Origin: Bacillus alkalisoli
Lineage (GTDB): Bacteria; Bacillota; Bacilli; Bacillales; Bacillaceae_I
Direction of reading: 5' to 3'
Assembly: GCF_002797415.1 (NCBI RefSeq)
Contig: NZ_KZ454944.1
Location: 2,126,665 to 2,190,664, forward strand
DNA length: 64,000 bases
Shown: in pieces, positions 41,406 through 49,890 of the stretch
Position numbering within the stretch: position 1 is the stretch's first letter
Layout of the letters: each line of letters begins with the position of its first letter
The notes under the pieces: model-generated
Database searches by the model: none
What the model was told of the DNA's origin: nothing
The model's input: only the letters and a program-made list of their open reading frames with translations
Translations under genes and position numbers: made by a program

Positions 41406-41936
41406 ATGAAAATCCGCATACAATTTGTCATTTCTATTCTTTCCATTTTTCTAGTGTCCCTTTTCTTAGTAGGCTGTGGTACAGATAACAACAATCTATC
41501 TGCACCAGCAGAACCTGGCAATGAAAACGCAACACCAAATGAAGAGGCACCACCCGCTACTGAAGAAGAAGAAACTCCAGATACAACAGACCGAGGTATT
41601 ATTAATAAAGATTTAGATGAACAACATGACTTTTCTAAATTTGAGTTAGAAGTAGAGTATGAATCAAATGTAAAATATGAAGCAGAGTATGAAAGTGAAG
41701 GCAATGGTGAAGCTGAAATAGAAGATGATATTTCAGGCAGAAAGTTAAAGGGCGATGAGGCATACGAAGAATTAGCTCCTTTGTTGGGACAATTAAATCT
41801 GAATGCTGATCAATCTGATCAAGATATAATGGAAGAAATTTTGAATGTATTTAAAATTCCTAGAGATTTCTCTAAGTTCGAACTTGAATTTACATTAAAA
41901 GATGGAACGAAGAAAGAAATTGAGTTAATTCAGTAA
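41406..41936 (+). CDS. YusW-like lipoprotein
   Basis: A 176-residue lipoprotein. The signal peptide ends LFLVGCGTD with the lipidated cysteine at about residue 24, followed by an acidic, threonine/proline-rich spacer. The C-terminal part has two copies of a FSKFELE motif (DFSKFELEVEYES and DFSKFELEFTLKDG), as in YusW proteins. It is a surface lipoprotein of unknown role. ATG 41406 follows TTAGGAGGAAAAATC; the frame from 41367 runs through the AT-rich element and is rejected. A single-gene unit with its own terminator. Confidence 0.8.
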   Translation: MKIRIQFVISILSIFLVSLFLVGCGTDNNNLSAPAEPGNENATPNEEAPPATEEEETPDTTDRGIINKDLDEQHDFSKFELEVEYESNVKYEAEYESEGNGEAEIEDDISGRKLKGDEAYEELAPLLGQLNLNADQSDQDIMEEILNVFKIPRDFSKFELEFTLKDGTKKEIELIQ

Positions 41937-41944
41937 CTTTTTTC

Positions 41945-41976
41945 AAAAGACTACGTCTAATTGGCGTAGTCTTTTC
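41945..41976 (+). terminator. Terminator after the YusW-like gene
   Basis: AAAAGACTACG at 41945-41955 pairs perfectly with CGTAGTCTTTT at 41965-41975. Confidence 0.85.
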
Positions 41977-42096
41977 ATTTACGTTAAAAGTTTACATAAA
42001 AATTAGGTGGACAAAAGCTTCGTGTGGCGAAATTGTTTCTGCCGTGCTATATTTAAAACATATATTAATACTACATACAGATTGGGGCTTTTAGCC

Positions 42097-43308
42097 GTGT
42101 GGAAGAATAAGAACGTTTGGATTATATTAAGCGGTGAATTCATTGCAGGTATTGGCTTATGGACAGGAATTATTGGGAATCTAGAATTTATGCAAGCGCA
42201 AATTCCATCGGATTTCTTTAAAGCAATGATACTTTTTATTGGCCTTTTAGCAGGTGTTTTAGTCGGTCCACTAGCTGGAAGATTAATAGACTCTAATAGT
42301 AAAAAGAAAATTATGATTTATTCCGGGATTTTAAGAATGTTTAGTGTCTGTTTTATGTTTTTAGCCATTCATTTTGAATCCATAATCTACATGATCTTGT
42401 TTATGATATTTATCCAAATTTCAGCAGCTTTTTATTTCCCTGCACTACAATCTGTCATTCCTAGAATAGTAGCAGAGAAGGACCTTCTAGAAATGAATGG
42501 AATACACATGAATATTTCAACGATTGCTCGTATTATCGGTACTGCATTAGCAGGAGCTATGCTACTTATCATGACTTTACAATCACTATATTTAGCTTCA
42601 TTTATTGCTTACGGTTTATTACTAATATTTACCTTTTTCCTGGATTTTGAGGATGAATATACTTCTAATAAAGGAAAAGATAAGAAGAGTGGTAGTTTTA
42701 AAGAAGTCATTCCCTTATTAAAAGAAACACCTCTTGTTTTAACTGCGTTAATCTTAGCATTAGTTCCGTTCTTGTTTATTGGCGGATTTAATTTAATGGT
42801 TATTAATATAAGTGAATTGCAAGATAGTCAATCTATAAAAAGCTTCATTTATACTGTAGAAGGAATATGCTTCATGATAGGAGCACTGGCTGTTAAAAAG
42901 ATTTCTAACGATAAGAATATGGTTCCATTAATGTTTATCTTTGCAACTATCATTGCATTTGCACATTTATCTTTATTTTTCGCTGACATAATGGTTATGT
43001 CATTAATTTCTTTTGGAGTGTTCGGTCTTGCAGTAGGTTGCTTCTTTCCAATTGCGGTTACATTATTCCAAACTAAAATTCCAAAAGAGTATCATGGAAG
43101 ATTCTTTTCTTTCCGTAATATGTTAGACCGTGTATTGTTCCAAGTTGTGTTATTAGGCACAGGGTTATTTTTAGATACAATTGGACTGAAAATGATGGCG
43201 TTACTTTTCGGATCTTTATCGTTAACGTTAATCGCTATATATGCAGTAAAGCTTTTTAAAAATACAAATCAAGTATCCATACATGCTGAGACAAAAACTG
43301 GCGCATAA
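42097..43308 (+). CDS. MFS transporter
   Basis: A 403-residue major facilitator protein with about 12 membrane segments. The A-like motif between helices 2 and 3 is GPLAGRLIDSNSKKKIM, and the second half begins after a charged loop near residue 195. It resembles macrolide-efflux-like MFS proteins (MFS_3), with the conserved PKEYHGRFFSFRNM before helix 10. The substrate is unknown. GTG 42097 follows TTGGGG and gives the family start WKNKNVWII; GTG 42007 would add 30 residues without a membrane-protein character. Single-gene unit. Confidence 0.82.
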   Translation: MWKNKNVWIILSGEFIAGIGLWTGIIGNLEFMQAQIPSDFFKAMILFIGLLAGVLVGPLAGRLIDSNSKKKIMIYSGILRMFSVCFMFLAIHFESIIYMILFMIFIQISAAFYFPALQSVIPRIVAEKDLLEMNGIHMNISTIARIIGTALAGAMLLIMTLQSLYLASFIAYGLLLIFTFFLDFEDEYTSNKGKDKKSGSFKEVIPLLKETPLVLTALILALVPFLFIGGFNLMVINISELQDSQSIKSFIYTVEGICFMIGALAVKKISNDKNMVPLMFIFATIIAFAHLSLFFADIMVMSLISFGVFGLAVGCFFPIAVTLFQTKIPKEYHGRFFSFRNMLDRVLFQVVLLGTGLFLDTIGLKMMALLFGSLSLTLIAIYAVKLFKNTNQVSIHAETKTGA

Positions 43309-43314
43309 AAAAGT

Positions 43315-43359
43315 GGTCAAACGGATGTTAACAACAATTCGTTTGACCGCATTTTTTTT
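43315..43359 (+). terminator. Terminator after the MFS gene
   Basis: GGTCAAACG at 43315-43323 pairs with CGTTTGACC at 43340-43348, then GCATTTTTTTT. Confidence 0.8.
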
Positions 43360-43451
43360 GAAACTTATAATGAAGATATACGTATATAATATAAGTTATG
43401 TTAATTAGTAATTTAGTGAATGTATATATATAGAAAGGAGAGTGATTTCCG

Positions 43452-44093
43452 TTGCAAAGAGCGATTCGAAAAGCAGCCAGTTTTATTATTGCTTTTAATA
43501 TAGCATTTATTTTTCTTATCATAACAACTTTATCAACAGAAATAACATTTATGTTTTCTTCCATTTTATCCGTACTTTTATTTACCGGTACTTTTTTATT
43601 AATAAAGAGGAAATTGCTACCGAATGACGAATTAGAAAAAATAGCTCGAAAAGAGAAAAAATATATATTACTACAAGCAAAAAATGCAAAAGCAAATGTC
43701 AAAAAAATTAGTAGTGCACGTTTTAAAGTGCGGTCCATTTTCGTTTTCCAATCGATCAACAAAATATATCGGATGTCTTCCCGTGTTATTAAAATGGTAG
43801 AAAAAGAACCATTAAAGTATAAGAACGCCCAAAACTTTATGAAAAACCAATTAGAAACAGCAACAATTATTACAGAGAACTATGTTAACTTGATCAGTCA
43901 CCCGGTAAGAAATCATGAAATCTCTTCTTCCATAAGAGAAAGTGAACAAGCATTAAAAGATTTAGAGCGTAGTATGGAAACGGAATTATTAAATATCGTT
44001 TCTGGAGATGTAACAAACTTAAAAACAGAACTAACTTTACTAAAACAAACAAAGTCTTTAGATCTTATTAACAAAGACATGCTGAAGAAGTAA
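43452..44093 (+). CDS. xpaC: XpaC-like protein
   Basis: A 213-residue protein with two N-terminal membrane segments (about 11-33 and 37-57) and a helical, charged cytoplasmic part to the end. It is of the XpaC type (5-bromo-4-chloroindolyl phosphate hydrolysis protein), whose gene stands before telA/yaaN in bacilli, as here (15-base gap). XpaC has no accepted enzyme activity; the historical phenotype is probably indirect. TTG 43452 follows AAAGGAGAGTGA. Membrane stress tolerance together with TelA is the likely theme. Confidence 0.82.
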   Translation: MQRAIRKAASFIIAFNIAFIFLIITTLSTEITFMFSSILSVLLFTGTFLLIKRKLLPNDELEKIARKEKKYILLQAKNAKANVKKISSARFKVRSIFVFQSINKIYRMSSRVIKMVEKEPLKYKNAQNFMKNQLETATIITENYVNLISHPVRNHEISSSIRESEQALKDLERSMETELLNIVSGDVTNLKTELTLLKQTKSLDLINKDMLKK

Positions 44094-44108
44094 TAGGAGG
44101 ATTATAAG

Positions 44109-45314
44109 ATGTCCAATGATAATAAATTAAAGCAACAACTAAAAGAAGATACGTTAAATGATTTGTTAAGCAACCCTTTTTCCAATCCTTTACAAACTAC
44201 AACGAATGAAATTCAAGAAGTAGAGAAAGAAGCAACAACTGAAAAAACTGAAAAGCTGTTTGATACGTTACCAGAAGAATATAAAAGAAAAGCATTAGAA
44301 ATTGCCAAACAAATTAATCCAGAAGATACACAAGCCATTTCACAATATGGTATTGTAGCTCAATCAGAACTCTCCACATTTTCTAACTCTATGTTATCTC
44401 ATATTCAAACAAAAGATGCTGGCCCAGTAGGAGAAGTAATTACCGACTTGATGACAAAAATTAAAGAAGTAAAACCTGGGGAGCTAGAATCAAAAAAGAA
44501 AGGATTGTTAGGGAAGTTCTTTGGTAATATAAATAATTCAGTAAACCAACTATTTACGAAATATCGAAAAATAGGTTTTGAAATTGATAAAATCTCCGAT
44601 CAACTAGAAAGCTTTAAAAAAGTACTACAAAGAGACAACATTATGTTAGAGTCACTTTATGACAAAAACAAAGAATATTTTCAGGCAATTAACATTTATA
44701 TTGCTGCGGCTGAACACAAATTAGAAGAAATACACGCGGAGATCATTCCTTCTTTAGAAAAAAAAGCAAAAGAAACAAATGATCAAATGGATGCTCAAGC
44801 TGTGGCGGATATGTTACAGTTTGCCGACAGATTACAAAAAAGGACCCATGACTTGAAAATAAGTAGACAAATTACGTTACAAATGGCTCCACAAATACGA
44901 TTAATCCAACATACAAACCAAACGTTAGTAGAGCGTATTCATTCTTCTATATTAACTGCTATTCCATTATGGAAGAATCAATTAGTAATTGCAGTTTCAC
45001 TTTATAACCAAAAGAAAGCAGTAGATACGCAAAAAAATGTGTCAGAAACAACGAACGAATTACTTTTAAGAAACTCAGAAATGTTAAAACAAAACACGAT
45101 TGCAGCTGCGAAAGAAAACGAACGTGGACTTGTAGACGTTGAAACATTGAAAAAGACGCAGGAAAATTTAATTGAGACGTTAGAAGAAACTTTAAAGATT
45201 CAAGAAGAGGGAAGAGAAAAGCGTTTCCAAGTGGAAAAAGAACTTGTTACGATGGAGAATGAACTAAAATCTAAACTTTTAGAAGCTCGTAATCGGACTA
45301 GCCGAAAGAACTAA
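44109..45314 (+). CDS. telA: TelA/YaaN family toxic anion resistance protein
   Basis: A 401-residue helical protein of the TelA family. Family stretches are NDLLSNPFSNPLQ, FGNINNSVNQLFTKYRKIGFEID (in parts) and QMAPQIRLIQHTNQTLVERI. Several coiled-coil segments lie around 150-250 and 330-395. It was linked to tellurite and bacteriocin or nisin tolerance; mechanism unknown. ATG 44109 follows AATAGGAGGATTATA. It is co-transcribed with xpaC. There is no signal peptide, so it acts in the cytoplasm, probably at the membrane with XpaC. Confidence 0.88.
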   Translation: MSNDNKLKQQLKEDTLNDLLSNPFSNPLQTTTNEIQEVEKEATTEKTEKLFDTLPEEYKRKALEIAKQINPEDTQAISQYGIVAQSELSTFSNSMLSHIQTKDAGPVGEVITDLMTKIKEVKPGELESKKKGLLGKFFGNINNSVNQLFTKYRKIGFEIDKISDQLESFKKVLQRDNIMLESLYDKNKEYFQAINIYIAAAEHKLEEIHAEIIPSLEKKAKETNDQMDAQAVADMLQFADRLQKRTHDLKISRQITLQMAPQIRLIQHTNQTLVERIHSSILTAIPLWKNQLVIAVSLYNQKKAVDTQKNVSETTNELLLRNSEMLKQNTIAAAKENERGLVDVETLKKTQENLIETLEETLKIQEEGREKRFQVEKELVTMENELKSKLLEARNRTSRKN

Positions 45315-45392
45315 ATAGATTACTTTTCCTTTCCTATCAATAAAATTACAGAAATTGTGTAAAACTGATAACAAAAGGAAAGGGGATTTTCT

Positions 45393-45557
45393 ATGGACAC
45401 TGGACAAGCTTTAGCGTATACAACCATCGCAATGGAGAGACTAGGTTATTCAAAAGAGCAAATAGAAAATGTAACAAATGAAATGTTGAAAGAATTGAGA
45501 ATTTTTCATGCAAATACTGCTGAAAATATAGCTGATAAAATTTTATATGAAGAATAG
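45393..45557 (+). CDS. Conserved small helical protein (54 aa)
   Basis: Too short for usual gene calling. ATG 45393 follows AAGGAAAGGGG. The 54 residues start MDTGQALAYTTIAMERLGYS, continue with KEQIENVTNEMLKELRIF and end NTAENIADKILYEE. It is predicted as three helices, with a UBA-like look (GYSKEQIENV). I do not know a function. A terminator directly after its stop and the strong ribosome site support a real gene, separate from telA. Confidence 0.75.
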   Translation: MDTGQALAYTTIAMERLGYSKEQIENVTNEMLKELRIFHANTAENIADKILYEE

Positions 45558-45563
45558 AGAAGA

Positions 45564-45595
45564 GACTTGGCTTAAATACAGCCAAGTCTTCTTTG
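45564..45595. terminator. Terminator after the small helical protein gene
   Basis: GACTTGGCT at 45564-45572 pairs with AGCCAAGTC at 45580-45588, then TTCTTTG. It also lies at the end of the convergent YhcN-type gene. Confidence 0.75.
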
Positions 45596-45599
45596 TGAA

Positions 45600-46307
45600 T
45601 TATCGACGGTTATTCGTAGCATTTGTAGGGAATACACGACGAACTGTTTCCATAAATTCGTCCATAAAACCTGTTACAGGTCGACCTGTTTGAATATCGT
45701 TTGAATAGTTCCCCATACGATCTACAAAGTCAGGATTCACAGATACAAACACGTTATTTATATCTGGGTCTGCTTGTTTAACTGCTTTTTCGATTTTATT
45801 TTCAACATCTCGTGTTAATTGACCAGAGTGACCATCATCTAATACAGCAGCAACATAAGCATTACGATTCGTTACGATTACATTAGCAGTTCTTACTTCA
45901 GCTAAATCTGTTACGCGGTCTGTTGCTTTATCGGCAACAACCATTCTTGGTTCTTGTTGTTGTGTATTTCGTACGTTTCGTTGACCAAACATGCCATTGT
46001 TACCTGTGTTGTTTCTAACATTTCGTTCGCCAAAAAATCTTTCATTTCGATCTCTTACATTACGTCCTAAAAAACCTTCTTCTCGTCTAGGTCTTGTTTC
46101 TCTTGTGAATGTATCACGCATTCTTCTAGGTGCGTTAATAGTTGTTTCACCAACACCACCTTGACGGTTGTACTGATCCATCTGATTATAATTAACGTCT
46201 AAAGCATCATTTGGATTAGCGCGTTGTGCATCATATTGCCCTACATTACCACATCCTACAAGTGTAGCTAAAGCTAAGCCAGAAGCCAATAGTCCTTTAA
46301 TCTTCAT
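45600..46307 (-). CDS. YhcN/YlaJ family sporulation lipoprotein
   Basis: A 235-residue lipoprotein. The signal ends LATLVGCGN with the cysteine at about residue 19. The middle (about 55-120) is rich in R, N and G with repeats such as RNVRD, RNVRN. The C-terminal YhcN/YlaJ domain has VADKATDRVTDLAEVRTANVIVT (in parts) and DVENKIEKAVKQADPDINNVFVSVNPDF. Members are lipoproteins of the forespore or spore inner membrane. ATG 46307 (complement) follows AGAGGTGAAGG; a 16-residue extension upstream is rejected. Expression in the forespore is likely but no clear sigma-G promoter was found. Confidence 0.88.
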   Translation of the reverse strand: MKIKGLLASGLALATLVGCGNVGQYDAQRANPNDALDVNYNQMDQYNRQGGVGETTINAPRRMRDTFTRETRPRREEGFLGRNVRDRNERFFGERNVRNNTGNNGMFGQRNVRNTQQQEPRMVVADKATDRVTDLAEVRTANVIVTNRNAYVAAVLDDGHSGQLTRDVENKIEKAVKQADPDINNVFVSVNPDFVDRMGNYSNDIQTGRPVTGFMDEFMETVRRVFPTNATNNRR

Positions 46308-46564
46308 TACCTTCACCTCTTTCTTCAAAGATACTTCTATTTTTAAACAATACATGCTTACTTATGCGATAATGAGTGAGTAAATCAATGGAAAAGATAC
46401 AGAAAGTTAGTTGATAAGTGGAAAACACCACCTTGTGAACACACTAAGTTAAAGGTGTAAGAAATTTTCTTTTTATAAAGCAAGGCTTATTAGTGGATAT
46501 TTTATAAGAAAATTGTATATGATAGTGAAAGGCAAATTCGCGTATTTTGTAAGGAGTTGTAGGA

Positions 46565-46798
46565 ATGGATACAGAAAAAGAAATTGAAAAAGAAACAGAA
46601 ATAGATATTGAAAAGAAAGCACCAAACGCAGCAGATGTCGGTGATATGATTATAATTAAAACAGGTAGCAAAAAAGGTGCTAAGGGTAAGGTTTTTATCG
46701 TCAGAGATAGTTCTGTTATTGTGGAAATCGGGAAAAATGTCAATACTGGCGAGCCGATTCGAACAGTAGTCAACCATAAAAACTATAAAAAATTATAA
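46565..46798 (+). CDS. DUF2187 / KOW-motif protein (YkvS-like)
   Basis: A 77-residue protein. The N-terminus is a strongly charged helix (MDTEKEIEKETEIDIEKK), followed by a KOW-like domain: VGDMIIIKTGSKKGAKGKVF and the tail RTVVNHKNYKKL. This matches the YkvS family. KOW domains bind RNA or protein. In B. subtilis ykvS is next to ykvT, a cell-wall hydrolase, which is also the neighbour here, though convergent. ATG 46565 follows AAGGAGTTGTAGG. Confidence 0.8.
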   Translation: MDTEKEIEKETEIDIEKKAPNAADVGDMIIIKTGSKKGAKGKVFIVRDSSVIVEIGKNVNTGEPIRTVVNHKNYKKL

Positions 46799-46799
46799 A

Positions 46800-46829
46800 A
46801 AAAGCTGACTCATCCGAGTCAGCTTTTTT
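46800..46829. terminator. Bidirectional terminator between ykvS-like and ykvT-like genes
   Basis: AAAGCTGACTC at 46801-46811 pairs perfectly with GAGTCAGCTTT at 46816-46826, with an A-run before and T-run after. Confidence 0.88.
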
Positions 46830-46837
46830 GAACTGCA

Positions 46838-47422
46838 TTATTTTGCAAATACATGATTACCAATTGTCGTTGTTACTGTTCGAGTACGAATCCATTGGTC
46901 ATTCGTTTTTGCAGGGTTAAAGAAGAATAAAGAATTTCTACCTTGACCTTGGAATGCAATAGCTTCTTCAACAGCTTTCATTGCTTCATGGTCAGCACTT
47001 TCATTAATCTGACCATTTTGTACTGGTGTAAATTGATAAATGCCACCAGGAGTAGTTTCATTAATAACACCTTTAATAGAGTTAGGGAAGTTCTCATGTT
47101 GAACGCGATTTAATACGACTGTTGCCACAGCCACTTTACCAGCATAAGGCTCACCTTTTGCCTCTGCATGTACTAATCTTGCTAACAATTCTTTTTCGTC
47201 GGCAGATACAGCTTTTGGTAATTGTAAAGTCTCACCAGGGAAAATTAAGTGGTTACTAATATTATTAGTAGCTTTCAAATCATTTACTGATACACCGTAC
47301 GTTTTACCTATTGTCCATAAAGAGTCTCCAGATTTCACTGTATATGTTGATGCACTCGCACTAAATGCAGTAGTTAAAAATAATGATGCTGCAATAATCG
47401 TTCCTGTAATTAGTTTTTTCAT
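46838..47422 (-). CDS. LysM plus SleB-type cell-wall hydrolase (YkvT-like)
   Basis: A 194-residue secreted protein. The signal peptide is about residues 1-26 (cut near FSASAS), then one LysM peptidoglycan-binding domain (TYTVKSGDSLWTIGKTYGV...IFPGETLQL) and a Hydrolase_2 (SleB/CwlJ) domain with LLARLVHAEAKGEPYAGKVA, where the glutamate is the catalytic residue, and FQGQGRNSLFFFNP. ATG 47422 (complement) follows AAGGAGGAATTTAC. It probably trims peptidoglycan during sporulation or growth. A terminator is shared with the convergent ykvS-like gene. Confidence 0.9.
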   Translation of the reverse strand: MKKLITGTIIAASLFLTTAFSASASTYTVKSGDSLWTIGKTYGVSVNDLKATNNISNHLIFPGETLQLPKAVSADEKELLARLVHAEAKGEPYAGKVAVATVVLNRVQHENFPNSIKGVINETTPGGIYQFTPVQNGQINESADHEAMKAVEEAIAFQGQGRNSLFFFNPAKTNDQWIRTRTVTTTIGNHVFAK

Positions 47423-47663
47423 TAGTAAATTCCTCCTTCGAATAGTAGGTTGTAGCAACTGTTGAAACACTCTTTAACAACCGTAACAAGAATATACATC
47501 TAATTCATTACTAAAATGTTACCAGTACAGACTAATACTTGAAGTTTTTGGTTATTAATCACAGTTATTTAGTAAGTTCAACCATAAAATGACACTATGT
47601 AACAAGAAAATGGAATATTTCTCCTCAATATTAAAAGGCCTCTTATTTAGAAGAGGCTAGAAA

Positions 47664-48362
47664 TTACTTTTTATTAGCTACGATAATGCTGGCTTTTAAG
47701 GTGTTTTTTGTTTTGTATACTAGTTCTTCGTGTTTGGTGAGTATTTGAAAGTATCTCTCTTCGATATGTTCAGATGGGTGTAACTCCGGTTCGCTAATAG
47801 GTAGGTCAGTTAAATTTAATTCTGTTATTTTTACTTGTAATCCGTTTGCTTCGAAAGAATCTTTCCAATCTTGTTCTGTTAAAAGTTGAGGCAATTGATA
47901 AAAAGATTTTATTTCCTTTTCAAGATCTTCACTTAAACTTTTCGTTTTCGTCATTTCGACTGCAATCAGTTTGCCCTTTTCCTTTAACAGGCATTTAAGT
48001 TGTGGAATTGATTTCGTAAGTTTCGTGAAAGAAAGAACAGACTCAGCTATAATTACGTCAAACATCTTATCGAGTAAAATTGGTTCATGAATATCTTTTT
48101 GGATTGCTTTGCATTTCAAATTGAGCTCTCTAAACCGCTTATTTGCTTTTTCTATCATTAAAGGATGATAATCGATTGGTGTTACATCAAAACCAGCCAT
48201 TATTAAATAAGTAGTTGTTTGGCCAGTACCACAACCAACTTCTAAAATATTGTCTTCTATATGAATATTACAATCCTCAATCAACCTTTTTGTTAATTCT
48301 ATACCTCCAGGATGTGCTCCACCAATTCCTAGTAAAGCTAAAAGATTTGCGTACTCATTCAT
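47664..48362 (-). CDS. Class I SAM-dependent methyltransferase
   Basis: A 232-residue methyltransferase. The SAM-binding motif I is ILEVGCGTGQTT, motif II acidic residue is in VTPIDYHPLMIEKA, and the later motif is DVIIAESVLSF. The target cannot be inferred, and the family is large. ATG 48362 (complement) follows GGAGGCGG. Single gene. A 241-base gap before the cell-wall hydrolase gene upstream (47423-47663) holds AT-rich sequence and no clear features. Confidence 0.82.
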   Translation of the reverse strand: MNEYANLLALLGIGGAHPGGIELTKRLIEDCNIHIEDNILEVGCGTGQTTTYLIMAGFDVTPIDYHPLMIEKANKRFRELNLKCKAIQKDIHEPILLDKMFDVIIAESVLSFTKLTKSIPQLKCLLKEKGKLIAVEMTKTKSLSEDLEKEIKSFYQLPQLLTEQDWKDSFEANGLQVKITELNLTDLPISEPELHPSEHIEERYFQILTKHEELVYKTKNTLKASIIVANKK

Positions 48363-48489
48363 CTAAACCACCGCCTCCAATTAAAATATGTAAGTTTGTT
48401 CAAATAGTGATACATTTTAAAGAGGAAGACTAGATAGAAACAGTGAATTAGGCTATTATTAATACAACAACATTTTAGGAGGCAACACA

Positions 48490-48693
48490 ATGATTCATCA
48501 AACATGGAAAGATAACAAAACAGTCAAAGAAGTAGTTTGTGTACATACAAATGCAAAAAAATATTTAGTACGTAATGTGTTAACAGAAGGCAAGAAATAT
48601 GAAGTGAAAAACGAAACAGAAGAATTTTATTTTATTATTGATAACTTCGGTCAGATTGGCGGCTACTATAAAGAATACTTCAAAAATGCTTAA
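48490..48693 (+). CDS. Small conserved protein (67 aa), DUF6501-like
   Basis: A 67-residue soluble protein: MIHQTWKDNKTVKEVVCVHT, NAKKYLVRNVLTEGKKYEV, FYFIIDNFGQIGGYYKEYF. The pattern is a small beta-barrel with a G-x-x-Y core. I believe it is a Bacillaceae family of unknown function (DUF6501-like), stated with limited certainty. ATG 48490 follows TTTTAGGAGGCAACAC. It forms a single-gene unit closed by a terminator. Confidence 0.75.
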   Translation: MIHQTWKDNKTVKEVVCVHTNAKKYLVRNVLTEGKKYEVKNETEEFYFIIDNFGQIGGYYKEYFKNA

Positions 48694-48720
48694 ACAAGAC
48701 TTTATTAAGTCTTGTTTTTT
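48693..48720 (+). terminator. Terminator after the 67-aa gene
   Basis: AACAAGACT at 48693-48701 pairs with AGTCTTGTT at 48708-48716, then TTTT. Confidence 0.85.
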
Positions 48721-48765
48721 ATATAGGCTGTGTTAAAGATTAATGTTGATTTTTACTACAATCTT

Positions 48766-48918
48766 GCTGTTGATTGGAGCGCATGTTGTAGACTCCTGCG
48801 GGAGAAGCGGGGAGCGGGAGACCCCACGCCGAGGAGTAGGTTTTTTCACGACAGTGAAAATAACCTTCCTACTTTTTACCGCCCGCGGAAAGAGAAGCCT
48901 TGCATGGAAATCAACAAC
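48766..48918 (+). repeat. GC-rich palindromic repeat, copy H, chimeric and with internal insert
   Basis: The left arm GCTGTTGATTGGAGCGCATG is of the copy C type, while the right arm CCTTGCATGGAAATCAACA is of the copy D type, so the outer arms pair poorly. The core has GACTCCTGCGGGAGAAGCGG and CCCGCGGAAAG. An insert at about 48835-48880 with TTTTTTCACGACAGTGAAAA and TAACCTTCCTAC is shared with copy F. Confidence 0.82.
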
Positions 48919-49077
48919 GAACTTTTAACAAAACCTATATTAAAATAAACTCTATTAAAATTAAGTCCTATTTCCTATTTCGACAATTTAAATACATTTT
49001 GCTATAAAGGAAGGAGAAAGTAAGATAAAATAGAAAAATAGAACAATATTGTTCGGATAAAAGGAGATGTGAAACAG

Positions 49078-49860
49078 TTGAACCATTTATGCGAAGTATT
49101 TGATTTAATAGAAATTCCCACAATTTTAAATACAGTAGGAGAAAGTATCATTGTTGCTGACACAGCCTTCAACATATGTTGGTTCAATAAATCTGCTCAT
49201 CATTTATTAAAAAGAGTTGGTCCTAGTGTTCATATACATAATCCAGATAAGTTCATCGGAATGAACTTATCACGTTTTCATGGAGAAAAGCAACGACGAA
49301 TTTTAGAAGAGGGACAACTACCGTATGAGGCTCATATTAAATTGTTTAACAGATTTTCTGCCAACATTTATGTCGATGCTATTGTAAATAAGGAAGGAAC
49401 ACATGTCGGATACATTCTTACTTGGAAAGATGTAACTGAGTTTGAAGATATTATTCAAGGAAATACGAAAGCCTTACAAAGTTTATATACACCGATTATC
49501 GAGACGACAATGGACTGTGCCATTCTGGTTGCACTAACAGGAATTGTAACTGAAGATAGAATACAACATACAAAAGATGCCATTTTAGTAGAATGTGCTA
49601 AAAGACAAGCAGAGTATGTTCTTTTTGACTTTACAGGTATTCAGGAAGAAGTAGATGATACGGTTGTGTATCACTTAGATCAAATTGCTTGTGCACTTCG
49701 AATCATGGGCTCAGAAGCTATATTTGTTGGTTTAAAAGAAAATATAGTCATTCAGTTCATTACGAAAGGCTTAACAATAAAGGTGAAGACTTTCCAATCA
49801 TTTAAGCAGGGAATGCAATTCGTTTTTGAACAAAAAGGCTACGAGTTAAGACAAAAATAA
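49078..49860 (+). CDS. PAS-STAS protein, RsbR-like stressosome type
   Basis: About 260 residues. An N-terminal PAS-like domain (IIVADTAFNICWFNKSAHHL, GYILTWKDVTEFE) is followed by a C-terminal STAS domain from about residue 140 (TTMDCAILVALTGIVTEDRI, VLFDFTGIQEEVDDTVVYHL). RsbR-type STAS domains are phosphorylated on two threonines. The one in EVDDTVV appears kept, and the first could be the T of GIVTEDR. It may sense a small ligand and feed the sigma-B pathway. AAGGAG is only two bases before GTG 49069, so TTG 49078 is preferred. Confidence 0.78.
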   Translation: MNHLCEVFDLIEIPTILNTVGESIIVADTAFNICWFNKSAHHLLKRVGPSVHIHNPDKFIGMNLSRFHGEKQRRILEEGQLPYEAHIKLFNRFSANIYVDAIVNKEGTHVGYILTWKDVTEFEDIIQGNTKALQSLYTPIIETTMDCAILVALTGIVTEDRIQHTKDAILVECAKRQAEYVLFDFTGIQEEVDDTVVYHLDQIACALRIMGSEAIFVGLKENIVIQFITKGLTIKVKTFQSFKQGMQFVFEQKGYELRQK

Positions 49861-49890
49861 AAAGTGGGACTCTTTTGTCCCACTTTGTTT
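49861..49890. terminator. Terminator between the PAS-STAS and hemolysin III genes
   Basis: AAAGTGGGAC at 49861-49870 pairs with GTCCCACTTT at 49877-49886, followed by GTTTT. It serves both convergent genes. Confidence 0.8.
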
